Positions 26,901-41,900 of a stretch of DNA of 60,000 bases are shown in pieces. Where the stretch lies: NCBI RefSeq assembly GCF_037975245.1, contig NC_092568.1, forward strand, positions 42,027,631 through 42,087,630. Reading direction: 5' to 3'. The position numbers and the translations under genes were made by a program. Origin of the DNA: Apostichopus japonicus. Lineage: Eukaryota > Echinodermata > Holothuroidea > Aspidochirotida > Stichopodidae. Under the pieces are notes generated by a model, which saw only the letters and a list, made by a program, of their open reading frames with translations, had not been told where the DNA came from and did not search any database. Positions within the stretch are counted from its first letter, which is position 1, and every line of letters starts with the position of its first letter.

Positions 26901-29900
26901 TGGAATGCATTTACAAGGTAATTACAAATCACCCACCCCTCTAAATAAAGTCTCTTTGGAGGTGAAATGCAATGCATTTAAAAGGTAATTACAAATCACC
27001 CACCCCTCTAAATTGAAGTCTCTCTGAAGGTGAAATGGAATGCATTTACAAGGTAATTACAAATCACCCACCCCTCTAAATAAAGTCTCTCTGAAGGTGG
27101 CATGGAATGCATTTAAAAGGTAATTACAAATCACACCCCCTCTAAATAAAGTCTCTCTGAAGGTGGCATGGAATGCATTTACAAGGTAATTACAAATCAC
27201 CCACCCCTCTAAATAAAGTCTCTTTGGAGGTGAAATGGAATGCATTTACAAGGTAATTACAAATCACCCCCCTCCCCCCTCTAAATAAAGTCTCTCTGAA
27301 GGTGACATGGAATGAATTTACAAGGTAATTACAAATCACCGATCCCTCTAAATAAAGTCTCGTTGGAGGTGTTATGGAATGCATTTACAAGGCAAAGGGG
27401 GGCTTGGCTTACCTGACTCTGATTGGTGGAGCCAAAGACATCAAGAGCACCACCTTGTGACAGAAACTTGAGCAAGACATGATGCAGATTAGAGTCAGCT
27501 ACCAGAGCATCGGCAGTGTCAGAATCATCTGGTATGGTCTGGTTTAATACCAGTGTGAGTGTATGGAAGAGAAGACACCAGACAATGCTAGGAATGTGTC
27601 CCAAGGTTAGAATGGCACTCAGTATGCTCCTGCATGCCATGGGTGTCATTGTTATCCGAGGTGCAGCACCACTTGCACTAAATACCATTTCCATTGGTTG
27701 TCCTGGCTCTGTGACTGTAGTTAGCTGTAGCCACATCTTCAATGCACTCTCCACACTGTAGCGACCAGCTGAGAGTCCAGAGAAGACTTTTTGGAAGCAC
27801 TGTTGTAGCAGTTCCTTGGAGGGGACAACATCGACAGCAGCTCTGATGTCTTCTGGTATCACTTCTGCTGAGTTCTCCATGTCGTCATCACAAGTCTCTG
27901 ACACAAATGTCTGTGCAATGACCAATGCTTGGTGCAGATGGTGTATACGAAGGAACCATTCAGCACCCATATCTAAGCCCACCTCTAACCTGGCATCCAT
28001 CCCCGATGATACCCGTGGCATGACTACACCATGTCTATCGATGACCTCCACCCTCTTCAGATCACCGAGTTGTTTTGACTGTTTGCCCAATACTTTGCCC
28101 ATTAATGCCTGTTTGAGATAGGCAGTGCTGTATGGTGGCGCCATCTGATAGACAATGTTTGGACTAGCAGAATGCTTGGTACTACCAAACATAAATTCCT
28201 GATCTGCTAAAGTGGAGATATCACTGGGAAGGTAATCATTACCACCACTGGCAAATAAATCTGGCAAAGATATAATGTATGAGAATACAGTATAACACAA
28301 GCACACTTAACCCACTAGGAGGGTAATCATTACCACCACTGGCAAATAAATCTGGCAAAGATATAACGTATGAGAATACAGTATAACACAAGCACACTTA
28401 ACCCACTAGGAGGGTAATCATTACCACCACTGGCAAATAAATCTGGCAAAGATATAACGTATGAGAATACAGTATAACACAAGCACACTTAACCCACTAG
28501 CCCAACAGCAGACTTCAGTTCCATATCTAATCCATGCCATACCAGACACAACATACATCCTTACAACTACCACCTACACAGAATGAAACTCCAGTATTAA
28601 ACATATATAGCACATCAAATAACATAACAACATGTACACACTTAAACCTTCCACAATCCTTCCAAATCCCTATCCCATTCCCCTACACCCTACCAACCAT
28701 ATTCTGTAGATTACACCTAAAACAACACCCAGCATTAAGTATATAGCAGGTAACAACACATCATAAGTAGACACCAATAAACTTCCTAACAGCCTACATC
28801 CTACCAACCATATTCTCTAGATGACACCTAACCAACACCCAGCATTAATTAGATAGCAGATAACAACACATTGTAAGTAAACACAATACACTTCCTAACA
28901 GCCTACACCCTAGCAACCATATTCTCTAGATTACACCTAAAACAACACCCAGCATTAATTAGATAGCAGATAACTACACACTGTAAGTAGACACAATACA
29001 CCTCCTAACAGCCTACATCCTACCAACCATATTCTCTAGATTACACCTAAAACAACACCCAGCAAAATTAGATAGCAAATAACAACACATTGTAAGAAGA
29101 GACAATGCACTTCCTAACAATCTAGACCCTACCAACCATATTCTCTAGATTACACCTAAAACAACACCCAGCATTAATTAGATAGCAGATAACATCACAT
29201 TGTAAGTACAGACAATACACTTCCTAACAGTCTACACCCTAGCAACCATATTCTCTAGATTACACCTAAAACAACACCCAGCATTAATTAGATAGCAGAT
29301 AACATCACATTGTAAGTAGAGACAATACACTTCCTAACAGCCAACCACAGCCTACCAACCATATTCTCTAGGTTTACTCACCAGAAGGGTCAATGAGTAA
29401 AGGAGTGGGAGCTACGGGTTCCACAACCTCAGGAAAGACATTTTCCTCATTGCTCTCTGCTTCTCCTTGAAGCTCCATATCTGTGCCTGCTTCAGGCATG
29501 GCATCTGCTTCCAGATTAGGCATGTCCTCTTCCTGACCACCTACAGCGCCCTCCTCTTGATCTGATTCAGTCACCCCTGGTGGGATACTCTCACCTGGGA
29601 GGTAGTAGCAGGACATTATAATTCACTCATGATTCCTTTTAGTTTCAGTGTCATGCAGACAAACTAATACAGACACCTTATAATAATGCAGAATCACCAG
29701 CCCATATAGTGTACTGTTATCCTACACATATATACTATTATGCACAAGTTAAAAACTATGTCAGGTACACAAAGATTGCCTTAGAAGTGATTCATGTAAA
29801 ACTAGTTTATTAATCTAAGCAAGATCTAGAACTCAGAACAATAATAGCTATATGCTAAAAAACATTAAGAGGAATAAGTACTAAATAAAGTGAACAATAA

Positions 29901-32900
29901 TAATGTAGAAAGGACAGGTCTTCATAATCATAAGGATTTTCAAATGGGAAAATGCTTTTGAGTTAGCACTGTGCATCATCCTGTTGCCATGGAGAAATCC
30001 CTGATGCTATGACTTAACTGATACAAAAACAACTAATGTGTATGACTTACCCTCTAAGATATCTGCTAACAGACATGACACTGAGTGAAATGCCCAGGGA
30101 CCTCTTGGCATTCCTTGCAGGGTGGGGTTACTGCTACCTAAACAGCTCTCCAGTAGTTGTAGTAACTGCTCTTCTGTAGCAATTTCTGCCAGGGTGATGC
30201 ATGGTACTGTTGAAGATGCAATTTTGGCCAGGACCTGTGGAAATATGTGACCGTATTCATATCATATTTAATCAAACTTTTATACAAGCAATCAAGAAAA
30301 ACAAATAAAAAAAGACTAATTGGAACAAGTAAGTAAAACAGACAATTGTACACTAATAGTCGAGCTGAACACATCGTCATGCACTGATTTAATAGTGAAA
30401 AAGTTAACTCACCTTGCAGGTAATCATGAATATATCTACATGACATGTAAAGTCAATCGCCAGGAGGTACTGTAACAGACCTCTTGTAACTTGCAGACTG
30501 GGATTTCTGGGTAACTTGATGTTAGCTGACGGTTTCTGTCCAGAGGTCCTCACAAGCATATCACTCTTCTTGTCTGTAGTTACCTTAGCCTTGGCAGTTA
30601 GCTTCTGTAGCCTCTCAATGTCTCTTACTTGCTGTAAATGAAACCAAACCAAAAACAAAGATAGAATATAATCTTTTACATTTCAGAGACAGTAGAATAA
30701 GTATGAATAGAATTGATTTTTCAGCAACAACTGCAATGAATTGTTCAACGTTAATATATTCAGAAGTTCTAGTCCAATCACTGGAGAGGAAGCTGCTCAT
30801 TATCATCATGCCATTCTTCCATGAAGGTAAATGAGCAAACTTCACTTGAGCAAATTTATCCTGCAAAAGATTTCACCAATGACACAAAGAAGAGGTGCCT
30901 CTGGGCTCATGTACCTCTCAAAGGTCTGTGTATCATTACCTAACCCCCAGTTAAAGAAATATGACACCAAAGTATTTTCTACTATCACTTCTAGCAGGGC
31001 AAACTGAGAAGGACTTTTAAAGACTATGGGAATGCTCTGAGGTAGGTCCATGTGGAAATCACAGCTCAGGACAATCTTTATCATTCCAGTCGTCATTAGT
31101 TTCATTTCACTCACCTTGGAAGCTTGATGATGTATTTCTTTCCTAAACTGGAAATCCCAGTGTTGATTCTTTGATTCCATTTTGGACTTCCAGGTTTTCA
31201 AAAGATTCTGGAATTCAAAGAATGGAAAAGTCAACTTCTTACTCCATTACCAAACAATCTCCACTTAAGTTAAAACAAAGACAATGTACTGTGAGAGAGA
31301 TGCAAATGAGGGGCTAATCAAGATTTACACCTTTGAGCTATAAAAATGCACCATACAAATGGTCTGAAACATCTCGACAGATATCATAAAAACACTTAAG
31401 ACACAGTGAAACAAACAAAATAATATTCATTTCATTTCATAACCGGAAACAAGGAACATTGTTCTGTTGGTTTAACAGAGCTCTTTGAGTAACAGAAATG
31501 AAGATTACAAGAACAATCAACAGATGGTCCTCTTGCATCTTTCCAACTATACTTTCTGGCCTACCTTGAGGCTACTGAGTTTAGCCTGATGCAGTTCCAG
31601 TTGTTTCTTTAATCTGGCCTGAATCTGAGCAGCTGATGCCCCATTGCCTTTAAAGGTGCTACCTCCAGAGGGGGCATCCATTGCCTGAGGATTGCTCGAC
31701 AGAAAACTCCATCTGTCTCCTATCAAGGGATAAAGAAAGGCAAAAACATGTCACAAGTCGACATTCCAGTTCAGAATTCGAAATTACATGCAATCATATA
31801 CAAATGCCAATACAGAACTTTCCAAGCGAAAGCAAATACATCAATTGGTTTTCTTACGCTGTGAATAAGTAAATTTATGAAGCTAATGAGATTACGTGAC
31901 ATGCCAAATGTCACCTAAGATTATACAACCATACAGCTAAAACTAACACTGAACACTGATCTTCTAATCTTATTACAATTTTATTGTTTGTTACAATGTA
32001 TCTCAGCAAGAAATATAATTATTGCCCTGGACTGACCTTTACCACTGTCACTTTCTGCATCTTCTGAGAATGGTGTCGCATCTAAGAGAAAACTAAGGAA
32101 GAGGAGGGTCCATCTGATCAAGTCAACAGCGAACATACCTGGAGGAGAGAGAATTGTAATAACTCAAATCAGATCAGATTATCAATTAGAGCTTTCAAAA
32201 CTATTACACTGGTCGAAACAGAATCAGAAGAGCATACAGTGACATCTCTCTATTTGAATTCAGGGTTTTAAGACTCTCATCTGCTAGTTACCAGCAGGTC
32301 TTGTTCAGACTCACCCACACTGGACTGGCTTTCCTTCAAGGGACTGAGTTTATTAGCCAACAGGGTCAGAATGTGAGTGACCAGACTGTCGGCATTTCTC
32401 GTGCTCAGTGACCTCTGCCCTAACGACACCAGCAACATGAATACTCTGTGGAAAGGAGAATTATTGAACAAAATAACAAAATGAAACTATAAGAGAGAAG
32501 TAAATAAACAACAACTTTTACTAGAGGATGCTAACATTACCAGTTTTTAACAATCTTATACTAGGATGCTGACATTACCACAAATAATCATTCCATATCC
32601 TTATGAGTTGAAAAATTAATCTCTTCAGATATTCTATTACATTATATATATGTGAACAGCAGTCACATGACACTGTTGGAAAATGAACCTTAATTATGCA
32701 ATTACAAGATGTTAGGCTATGATGTATCAACATTCAAGAATAATTTGGTAATAAATTAATAGTGAAACTGAAAGAAAGAGGCTAACAACAGGAGAAACCA
32801 ACCTCTCCTGTGGAAAGACATCAGCAGAGTGAGAAAAGAACTCTGTCAGAATCCATGCCAAGAACTCTCCCCACCATGGCTGCAATCCACCACCTTTCAT

Positions 32901-35900
32901 CAGTAATGCACCTACTTTAGATCTCAATTCTGCAGTTCCTTTAAGGCAGATGTGTTTGAACAATGCTTTGCTGGTCTCTAGATTGAGTTGTGTGGAGATT
33001 CCTCCAGAGAGGGACTTCCCTGACAGTGCCAGGATGGTGTCCAGGAGATGCTGGCAGAGTACTCTAAGGGCATCTGCAGACATATGCTGCAGAGAGTGTG
33101 TCTTGTGACTGTTCAGGGAGCTACGAGGCAGTCCTCCTCTGCGGGACGCCTGTAGTCTCATCACAGTCCTCTGTACCACTACTAGCTGTTGCTGGAGTCT
33201 CAGACACTCTACATATACTTTCTTCACATTTTCCAGGGCTTTCTTGTCCACCAAATTTGGTTGCAGGTAAAGCTCCAAGCCTTGCAAGGTTAAGTCCTGT
33301 TCAACAGTTTGCAGTAGTGAGGTTAGTTGGCTGCATGACAGATTATATCTACAGTGTATATCCTCAAGGACTGAACCTATAGCTAACAGAAACTGGTCGA
33401 CATGAGCAGGAGGTATAACACCCAGGGCCAACGGTGCTTCAGAGTCATGAGAGGTACCTGGCAGGCTACTCGATGGTAACGCTACTGAGTGGCCGTAGTA
33501 GCTACCTAATGGGATCTTAGACCTGGCAGTGTTGATGCCATATCTACCAATTACTGTTATCTGAAATACAAAGGAAGGTCAAGAGGGTGACTTTACAAGC
33601 ACAAACTGCAACATTATTAGATCATCACATTAATAAGATATTAGTAATGGCTGGCATGCTACCATGAATGTTCCCATTTAGTACCTTGCACACTCTATCA
33701 ACTGGAAGACTTATCCATTCATTGATTAGCATTGACATTTGTACCAACCTTGACATATCTGCAGACGGGTGGATCCAACAAGTCATTCAGGACTAGATTC
33801 AGATTAGAGATGTCCAGCGCTACGGCCAACCTTCGGCCATCTAGGTTTTCTCCTTTGGTCCAGACATCAATTGTTACAGAGCCTAGGTCCTTACAGGCTG
33901 GGAAGAACACATCTGTCAGGAGAACTGGATGACCAAAGTCAAGAATTGCATACCTCCGAGCTCCTAAAAGAGTAACAAAACAGAAAAGATGTCATACCTC
34001 CGAGCTCCTAAAGAGTAACAAAACAGAAAAGATGTCATACCTCCGAGCTCCTAAAGAGTAACAAAACAGAAAAGATGTCATACCTCCGAGCTCCTAAAAG
34101 AGTAACAAAACAGAAAAGATGTCATACCTCCGGGCACCTAAAGAGTAATCAAACCAAGTACCATGTAAAAGGTAAGTGAACTTCATGCATCTAATAACAT
34201 AGAGTGAAGGCACAAAGGTGAAACTTGACTAGGCATCAATCTATAGAGAATGAGTGAGTGAGTGAGTAGGTAGGAGCAGCAAACTGCGATAATCCAGCTC
34301 AAAACAAATAACCAATGTTCCAATGAATCAAGTGATCACAGTGTAGTTTGCAGCCTTGGGTGCATAATAACCAACTTCTCAAAGTACTCATCACTCAGAT
34401 TACAAGAAGTCTCCCTAATTGCATATCCACACCCATTCTGTAGTAACTTTGTACTGTATAATTAACTGTGTACCTGCATGCATCCTTTCTATCAGCATAG
34501 AATACAACTCTGGAGGAGATACCAAGTTTTGAAGGATGCTGCTACTGGCAGAGAAATGAGATGAAGAGGAGGCTGCTTCCAAATCATTACCCTGGAGAGA
34601 AAAAACACAAAATAACGCACATTATAACTTATATAATATACGAAGCACTCAAGGTCACATCCCATAAAGGGAACATGTCACATATCATCAGAGAGATGGA
34701 GAAGACCAAATATCAATCCAACCAGCCAGCAGACATTTGATAATATGATATATACATAATGCCATGATGTTGATTACATCAATACTCATCTAGGTGCAGG
34801 ACAGGAGATAGGTGGGGGGGGGGATCTCACCCCAATTCTTATTTTATTGGAAGAGTAGACAACAATTTCTGCCATTCTAATAATTTATTTTGACCTTTTA
34901 ACGATAATTCTTCAAGCAACCCTTTAAATATATAAAAGGCAAGATTAATTAATAATGTTCTTGATTGGCAAGGTTAAGAATACAATGCACCATTTGTGTT
35001 CCCCTACAAAGTATAGTTACCTTTGCAGTATCCACTGTTCCATTCAACACTGACATGAGATCTTCTGGGTAAGTTGAGGTTGTTACTGGGCTCCATAGGG
35101 TTTCATAGGGAGGACTCAGGGGTGGTGTCATGAAGAATGGGGTATTCTTAGGTGTGGGTGGCTGAGAGCTTTTCTGTGAGGATATGAAAGAGATAGATAG
35201 AAGTGTCTTCTTCACTGAGAATGAGGTTCCACTGATTACAAATAAGAAACACAATCACTGGTTGAGCTTTACTTATCAAACTGAAAGTGGAGAATCATGG
35301 TTGAAACCATTTATTCCAACATAGCATTTTACATGAGTGTCATTTTACCTGCATGTCATTTTACATGAGTGTCTTTCAGTTAGAACTAACAACTACTCTC
35401 ATATTACAGAACTGCTCTACATTTCACAGATTGTTGATATTAGTTTTGAACTCCAGCATTCACATGTTTTGTTACAGAAATGTGTTCTGATCTATGATAA
35501 ATCAAATTTAAAAACCTTTAAAAAATTTGTGAAGTTAAAACAATTATAATATTATTTTGGACTAGTTACCTGACTGTCAGACTGTTTCAGCTGTTTAATG
35601 GTGGCCATGTTGGCAAAGAGTTGTTGTTCCACAGATGCCATGGCACTGGTCAGGCTGGACATTGAAAACATAGGCGGGTAGCCATGCTGTACAGTGGCAG
35701 TAGGCTTGGGTACCATGGAGGGAGCACTTATTGGATTGTAACTGGACGTGGTTTTAGATGGCTGCACTGGAGTAGCTTTGATCAGAAAACATGAAATTAC
35801 AATTTCAAGAAGGTTAATTGCACAAAACAATCTACAATGAGGGCTATTTCACCTTTGTGTTGCGGAGGGAAGATGATGCGTGTGGAGGTAATTTTAAATG

Positions 35901-38900
35901 GTAGGGCCACTGATAAGCGTTTAGTTTAACTTAAACATACAAGGGCAAAAACACCAACATTCCTACTAGAAATAAGGACTTCTTAACTCATGAACACAAT
36001 AGCCATGTGATCTGTGAATAGTGAATTAGTTCTTTTCATGGATTTGATACCACAAGAAATGTATTATTACTGTAGTATTAATAGTATAAATATGCATCTA
36101 AAACCAGTGAAATGGAACATATCATGGTTTATCACGTGTGTAGGAAAAGAAGACAATGGAACAATTAAAGGAGTCTAATTGAAAGATATCATCACTTGCT
36201 AATATCACACAAATTTAGCATTGAAGTAAGATATAGCACAGATATCTTTGAACATTATTGAAATGAAGTAATCTTTGAATATTTGTCATTACCAATTGTG
36301 TCTGTCAGCTAGAGGCATGATTGATCTTAAGATATTTGAGCCTATTTGTTGTACTTGAAATTTAAGCATACCTTGATCATCTTTAACAACCTGTGTACCG
36401 TCACTGGTAGCACAAGAGCTAAAATGGAGTGGCTCCACCTCTAGTAAACCACTCATGAAGTTTAATCCTTCCAAGAAGGAGAATGCTCCATCCTCCATGT
36501 AGGCTACATCCAGAGAGCCCAGATCTGAATCAGTCTCTGTCGTTGCTGTAGATGGTTGAGTGGGGCCTTTCTGACTCACGATGTCTGGTGTGATATCAGG
36601 ATATGCCGCCAAGGAGCTGTAACCCAGCAAACTTGGATTAGCAGTAGGATTGACTACTTCAGTCGTATCTTGCTTTGGGAGCTGAGGTTGTACCTCAAAC
36701 AGAACAGGGTCCAGAGGAGTTCCATATAGACCGTAGCTGAAAGAGCACAGAAAGACAGTAACACCTGTCTATTAATGCTGTTTGTTTCAAATCACAAATG
36801 ATGACAGGCACTACCAATCATCCTAAGATATATCTTCTGCAACCATGCATAACATCTTGAAAGATTTTTTTACAAAATTTTCAGTAAATAAGAGTTCTCA
36901 TTTGAAATAAGAACACATATAAGTTGCTTAAAAATTCCACATATCAGAGATGTCCATCTCTTATTTGATACACTCACTTGTGGGCATCGAAAAATTAATT
37001 AAATGGTAAGGATACAGTATAGAATGTTTATTCCAATATGTTTCAATATCCAGAAAGAACAGTCTTCTTAGGTGACATATAGACACATAGCTGTATGAGC
37101 AAATGGACATTTTCTTTTACCAATTCTGAGCTAGCAAGAATTACATGACATTGTTTATACACTGTGAAATATTTTCACAACTTACAGCCAAACCCAAAGT
37201 CATCTACTATAAATCACAGAGAAAAAGGCCAATTTTAAGACCATTTGAGATAGCCTGTTGACCCCTTGAGCCAATTTTGAGGCCATTTGAGATAACCTGT
37301 TGACCCCTTGAAGCTCATAGTATGAAAACGATAAGGATAACTTGAGTGTGTTTAAAGCAGAAGAGTTTCAACTAATTGAAGCAGATATCATTTCCTGGAT
37401 GACTATATATGTATAGTTGAAGATCACTTTAGATCTATTTTATATTGGGCCTGTTTACTCAACTGAACTGAAGTTGACCAAACTTTGTTCACCAAAAGAA
37501 TATCACAGCATGGTAGAACAGATTAATTGTAGCTTTCATTTTGGAGTTTGTACTTTGACACATGTTGACTTCCATTGACCTTTGACCTCTACCAATTTCA
37601 ATATGGTTCACTCTCTAAGCTGGTTATCATGTTTACAAAGTTTTCAGACTTTGACGTCTCTTGGCCCCAAATGACCATTGAACTTCACAGAAAAGAATAG
37701 GGTTCTTGTACTCCACATATGGATCCACATACCAAGTATGAAGTTAATCCACGTTGAACTCATTGAGTTATGGTGTTTATACAAGCAAGTGTCACATTCA
37801 TACACACACACGCACATGCCATCACCATCGCATAGATTCCTTCTGCCTTCGGCTAGGAATCAAAAGTACCATCATAACAAAGCTAATACTATGTGAAAGC
37901 TGATGGTCAGCCTCAACTTACCTTGCTCGAAGGAATGTATGAGCATGGAGAGTTTTCTCATCCAGCAGTTTAGAGGATTCCATCAGTAGACTCAGACAGG
38001 TAGTCCCCACTGCGTCCTCATCCATTGACATCACTACATAGAGCAAACGAAAGAACCAGTCCAAAGCACCAGCAGAGGAGAAGTGAGCTACTTTGGGCAT
38101 CCACTCCAGCAAACTATGGAGGAGTCCTTCTTTCAGCTCCTTCTCTTCGTTGGATGATTTCTTCACACACCTGAAAATAAACAGTAAGTGAACCAATAAA
38201 GTGTGGAAGCAATCCTTCCTGTGAAGAATGCCTCTACTCTAAATGCATCTAACTTTTACATCTTTTAACTATTTTCCTGTTATCTAATACAAGTTTTCTT
38301 GTAACCATTCACATCAGAGAGAAATGAGGCCTTGCTTATAAGTTCTCTACCACTATATCTGTGTCATGGTGTAGTCTATGCAGCAGGCCTTGCTAATATG
38401 TTCTCTTACCACTAGATCTGTGTCAAGGTGTAGTCTACGCAACAGGCCTTGCTAATAAGTTCACTTACCACTAGATCTGTGTCATGGTGTAGTCTATGCA
38501 GCAGGCCTTGCTAATATGTTCTCTTACCACTAGATCTATGTCATGGTGTAGTCTATGCAGCAGGCCTTGCTAATAAGTTCTCTACCACTAGATCTGTGTC
38601 ATGGTGTAGTCTTTGCAGCAGGCCTTGCTAATAATTTCTCTTACCACTAGATAGGTGTATCTTACCCTAAGCACTGAGCAAGAAGCTGACTGCACTTGTG
38701 AGCAATGCTCCTATCTCCTTCTACGAAGCAAGACCTTATAAGGCTTGGTAAGTACTCAAGCAAAACTGGTATAAGACTGGCTGGTTTACTGGAGAGAGAG
38801 AGAGAGAGAGAGAGGGACAGGTTGATTGAACAAGTTATTACAGAGAACATCACCGAAAATTCATCAGTTGACCACGTAAATGTAAGAAACTCTATTCCCC

Positions 38901-41900
38901 AGATGAACCTGATGAAGTATTGAGACATTTACTCTAACCTTCAATGCCATCAACCATTTTCCTTCAAGCTTTTAATGCAATCCTTAAACATTTTAAGAAA
39001 TACTGAGCACTTACTTGAGGGCTTCACAATTTTGTACTCCAGCTATCCAGCTAAGAATGTCCAGGGATAACCTTTGACCTTGAGGACTCAGGTCATTGAC
39101 TTCCTCACAAGCAACTATCCGAAATAGTTTATGATGGAACTCGGTCATCTCTAGCATGAGTCCTCTTTGAAATCTGAAAGCAAAGATAACCAAACAATGC
39201 ATCAGATTCTGGTCATGTCTGTGACCGTACTACCTGATAATTGAGGTCCAGTCCAGTATCAAACATGACTTACAGCTAAATGTTACTCAAAGTTATATAA
39301 TAGCTTAAATCAGCTAAAATAGGTCCAGAACATTCTCATCAGCACATTCAAAACTCTCCAAACAACACCACCTTTCACAAGACTTAGAGCTAGATTGACA
39401 ACATTGATACATACACACAGAGAGGAACACATAAATGATGGGTGTCTTAATGAGAACACTGCCCACAATTTGTTAAAAGACAAAGCTTACTTGAAATCTT
39501 GCATGGAAGCTGTAAGTTTCTAATATTAGATCACACTAACAAATTACATAACAGTCATAACAGGAAGTAGATTCTCAAAAACAGAAAACCCAAATCTCAA
39601 CAAGGGAAGGACCTGCTCGATACAAGGGGAAACCACTCAACCTACAATGAGGGACTTTTACTCTAGAAGTGCAGACTGCTGTTCTACAACAGGGGCCACT
39701 ACTCTACATTGGCACACTCATCTAGCAGGGGAGGCATATCATAAACAAGGCCAGGACTCTCCTTTGGAGGGAGGGTAAAAACTGCTCTTCTGCAACAGGA
39801 GCCTCTACTCCATGAGGGGAACCTCTTGTGCCAGTGGGAGGTCAACCATGCATGGGGTATGAGCTCCCTCTGCAGTGGAACACCTCCTATGGAACAGGCT
39901 GCTTTATGCTTACTTACCTGTCACCTCTGGGTAATGATGCATTCAGTTTCTTAGACCTTCTGATGGTAATTGATATCTTCTGTATTAGGTCACAACCTTT
40001 GACCTGTGCCTTCTGAGACCCTAAGGAGATTTTCTCTGACCCAGTAAGAGGATGTGAATTCAGCAGTCGAGACATCAGCTCTAGAATAATCAAATTACAA
40101 AAAATCCATTTAGTTTGTAAATAAATACAATCAAGTTCTTGCCTTGAATGAAGACTGATAATGAATAATAATTTGTGCATTTGTTTCCAATAAAGACACT
40201 CTGACTAATGTAAGTATAAGTAAGTGTAAAATGTGGGACAGTAGCAAGAAATATCCTTCCCAGCATTCTTAAAAAGCACTATTATTCAATTTTCTTGTAA
40301 GGATCCTACTGTATTGTGATAACAGTTTTAACCGTACACAAACCAATCAGTCAGTTAATGTTCAAACGATCATAAGAGATCATTGCTTTACTACCACAAT
40401 TTCACAAATCAAATTATGTGAAAACCATAAAAATAGGTAAGTGTACCGTTTCAGTGTTCCTTGGAGGCAATGAAAGAAGTAGGGGCAAGTAAGATAAACT
40501 ACTATTTTCAAATGAGAAACACTTCCCTATACTATGCTATTAGGCAGACTATAGTAAATGAACAATATTAAAGGTATACTTGGTGGTACAAAGTGGGATC
40601 TTTCACATTACAGTATCAAACATTGTTCTTTGCAATTAGTTCCCATTCCTCCTCATCAATGACACACACACACACATAATATTATACAGGCAAATCATTC
40701 CTCACTACTTAGAGTTTATCATTTTAACATACCTAGTTCACATTGAGAGTTCCTAAAATTGCTAAAAGTTCATTTTTTTATCACTTTAAAATGTTATAAA
40801 TTGTGTCCTAACTTATGGAAAAAATTCTCCACACAACAAGTAGACAGACAGGTTACATCAACATTTTAAAGATAGCCAGTCTTACCGTCATTATCAGAAT
40901 GACTGGTTGTTTCCTCCGGAGGAGGAGTTGTTTCATCCTCTACAGTTCCAATATACAAGAGAAAGGATCGATCCCTGGAGGCCATCAACTCACTACTTGT
41001 CAGAGATACTGATCCAGAAAAACTGGGCATTTCAGAAAACGACTCCATTATACAAGGGCCACACACAATATCCGTTTTATGTTTAACCAGGAAAGGAACC
41101 TCACTTGTTGCACCGTCCACTTCTTGCAAATTACCAAAATCATCAAAGGGGCTGGTGAAGACAGCCATAGGGTCAGTGGGTGGTGGCTGGTTGCTCTTAG
41201 GAATGACACCCTTCTCTGAGTGTTGTTTTGAGTTCATCCTAAACTCAATCTGAGCATCCACTGGGATATTATGCTTCTTCTCTGGAATTCAAATTTACGA
41301 GAAAGACGATAACAGTGACAAATAAGCAAAATGAAACAGACCATGACATCGAATTACTCACATCCATTTACTACTTGAATTGATCAGTCTAATCCATGTG
41401 TTTAGAGGAACTGAATATGTAGCAAAAACTTCAATAATATTCCCCATCAATATGCCCATCAAAAGAGACAACCAGGACATACTTGAGCTAATAACACCAC
41501 ACTTGTTGTTATACCTGTCTGAGTCAGTAAGGCCACTTGGATCTTTGGCGGTGGTTGTGACGAGGGAAGGAAATTGAACTTGATGTCAATGTGACCAATA
41601 CTAGTTCTAGTCAGTAGTAGTTCAATCAGATGTTCTTTCCAGGATAACCTGCATCAAAACAAAGACCAATGTATGTTACATCAAATATTGTCAGAATATA
41701 CCACAATTAAAAAAACCTCCATGTTTGAAGACCCAGTCTCGCTGATAACTATACACTAAACTTTTTATCAACTCCATGTCATATCTTCTTCATCGATTAA
41801 AGTCTTCAAAGCAAACCTTTTTGCAAGTTTATCACCGAGAACAACCAAGCTAAGAAACAGCATCACAACAAATCAACTTCTTGAAATTGTTGGGAAGAGG

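Noticed and set aside
27057-27384. Minus-strand frames with [12 protein letters not shown] repeats
   Set aside because: Translation of the 69-bp array beside exon 27413-28260.
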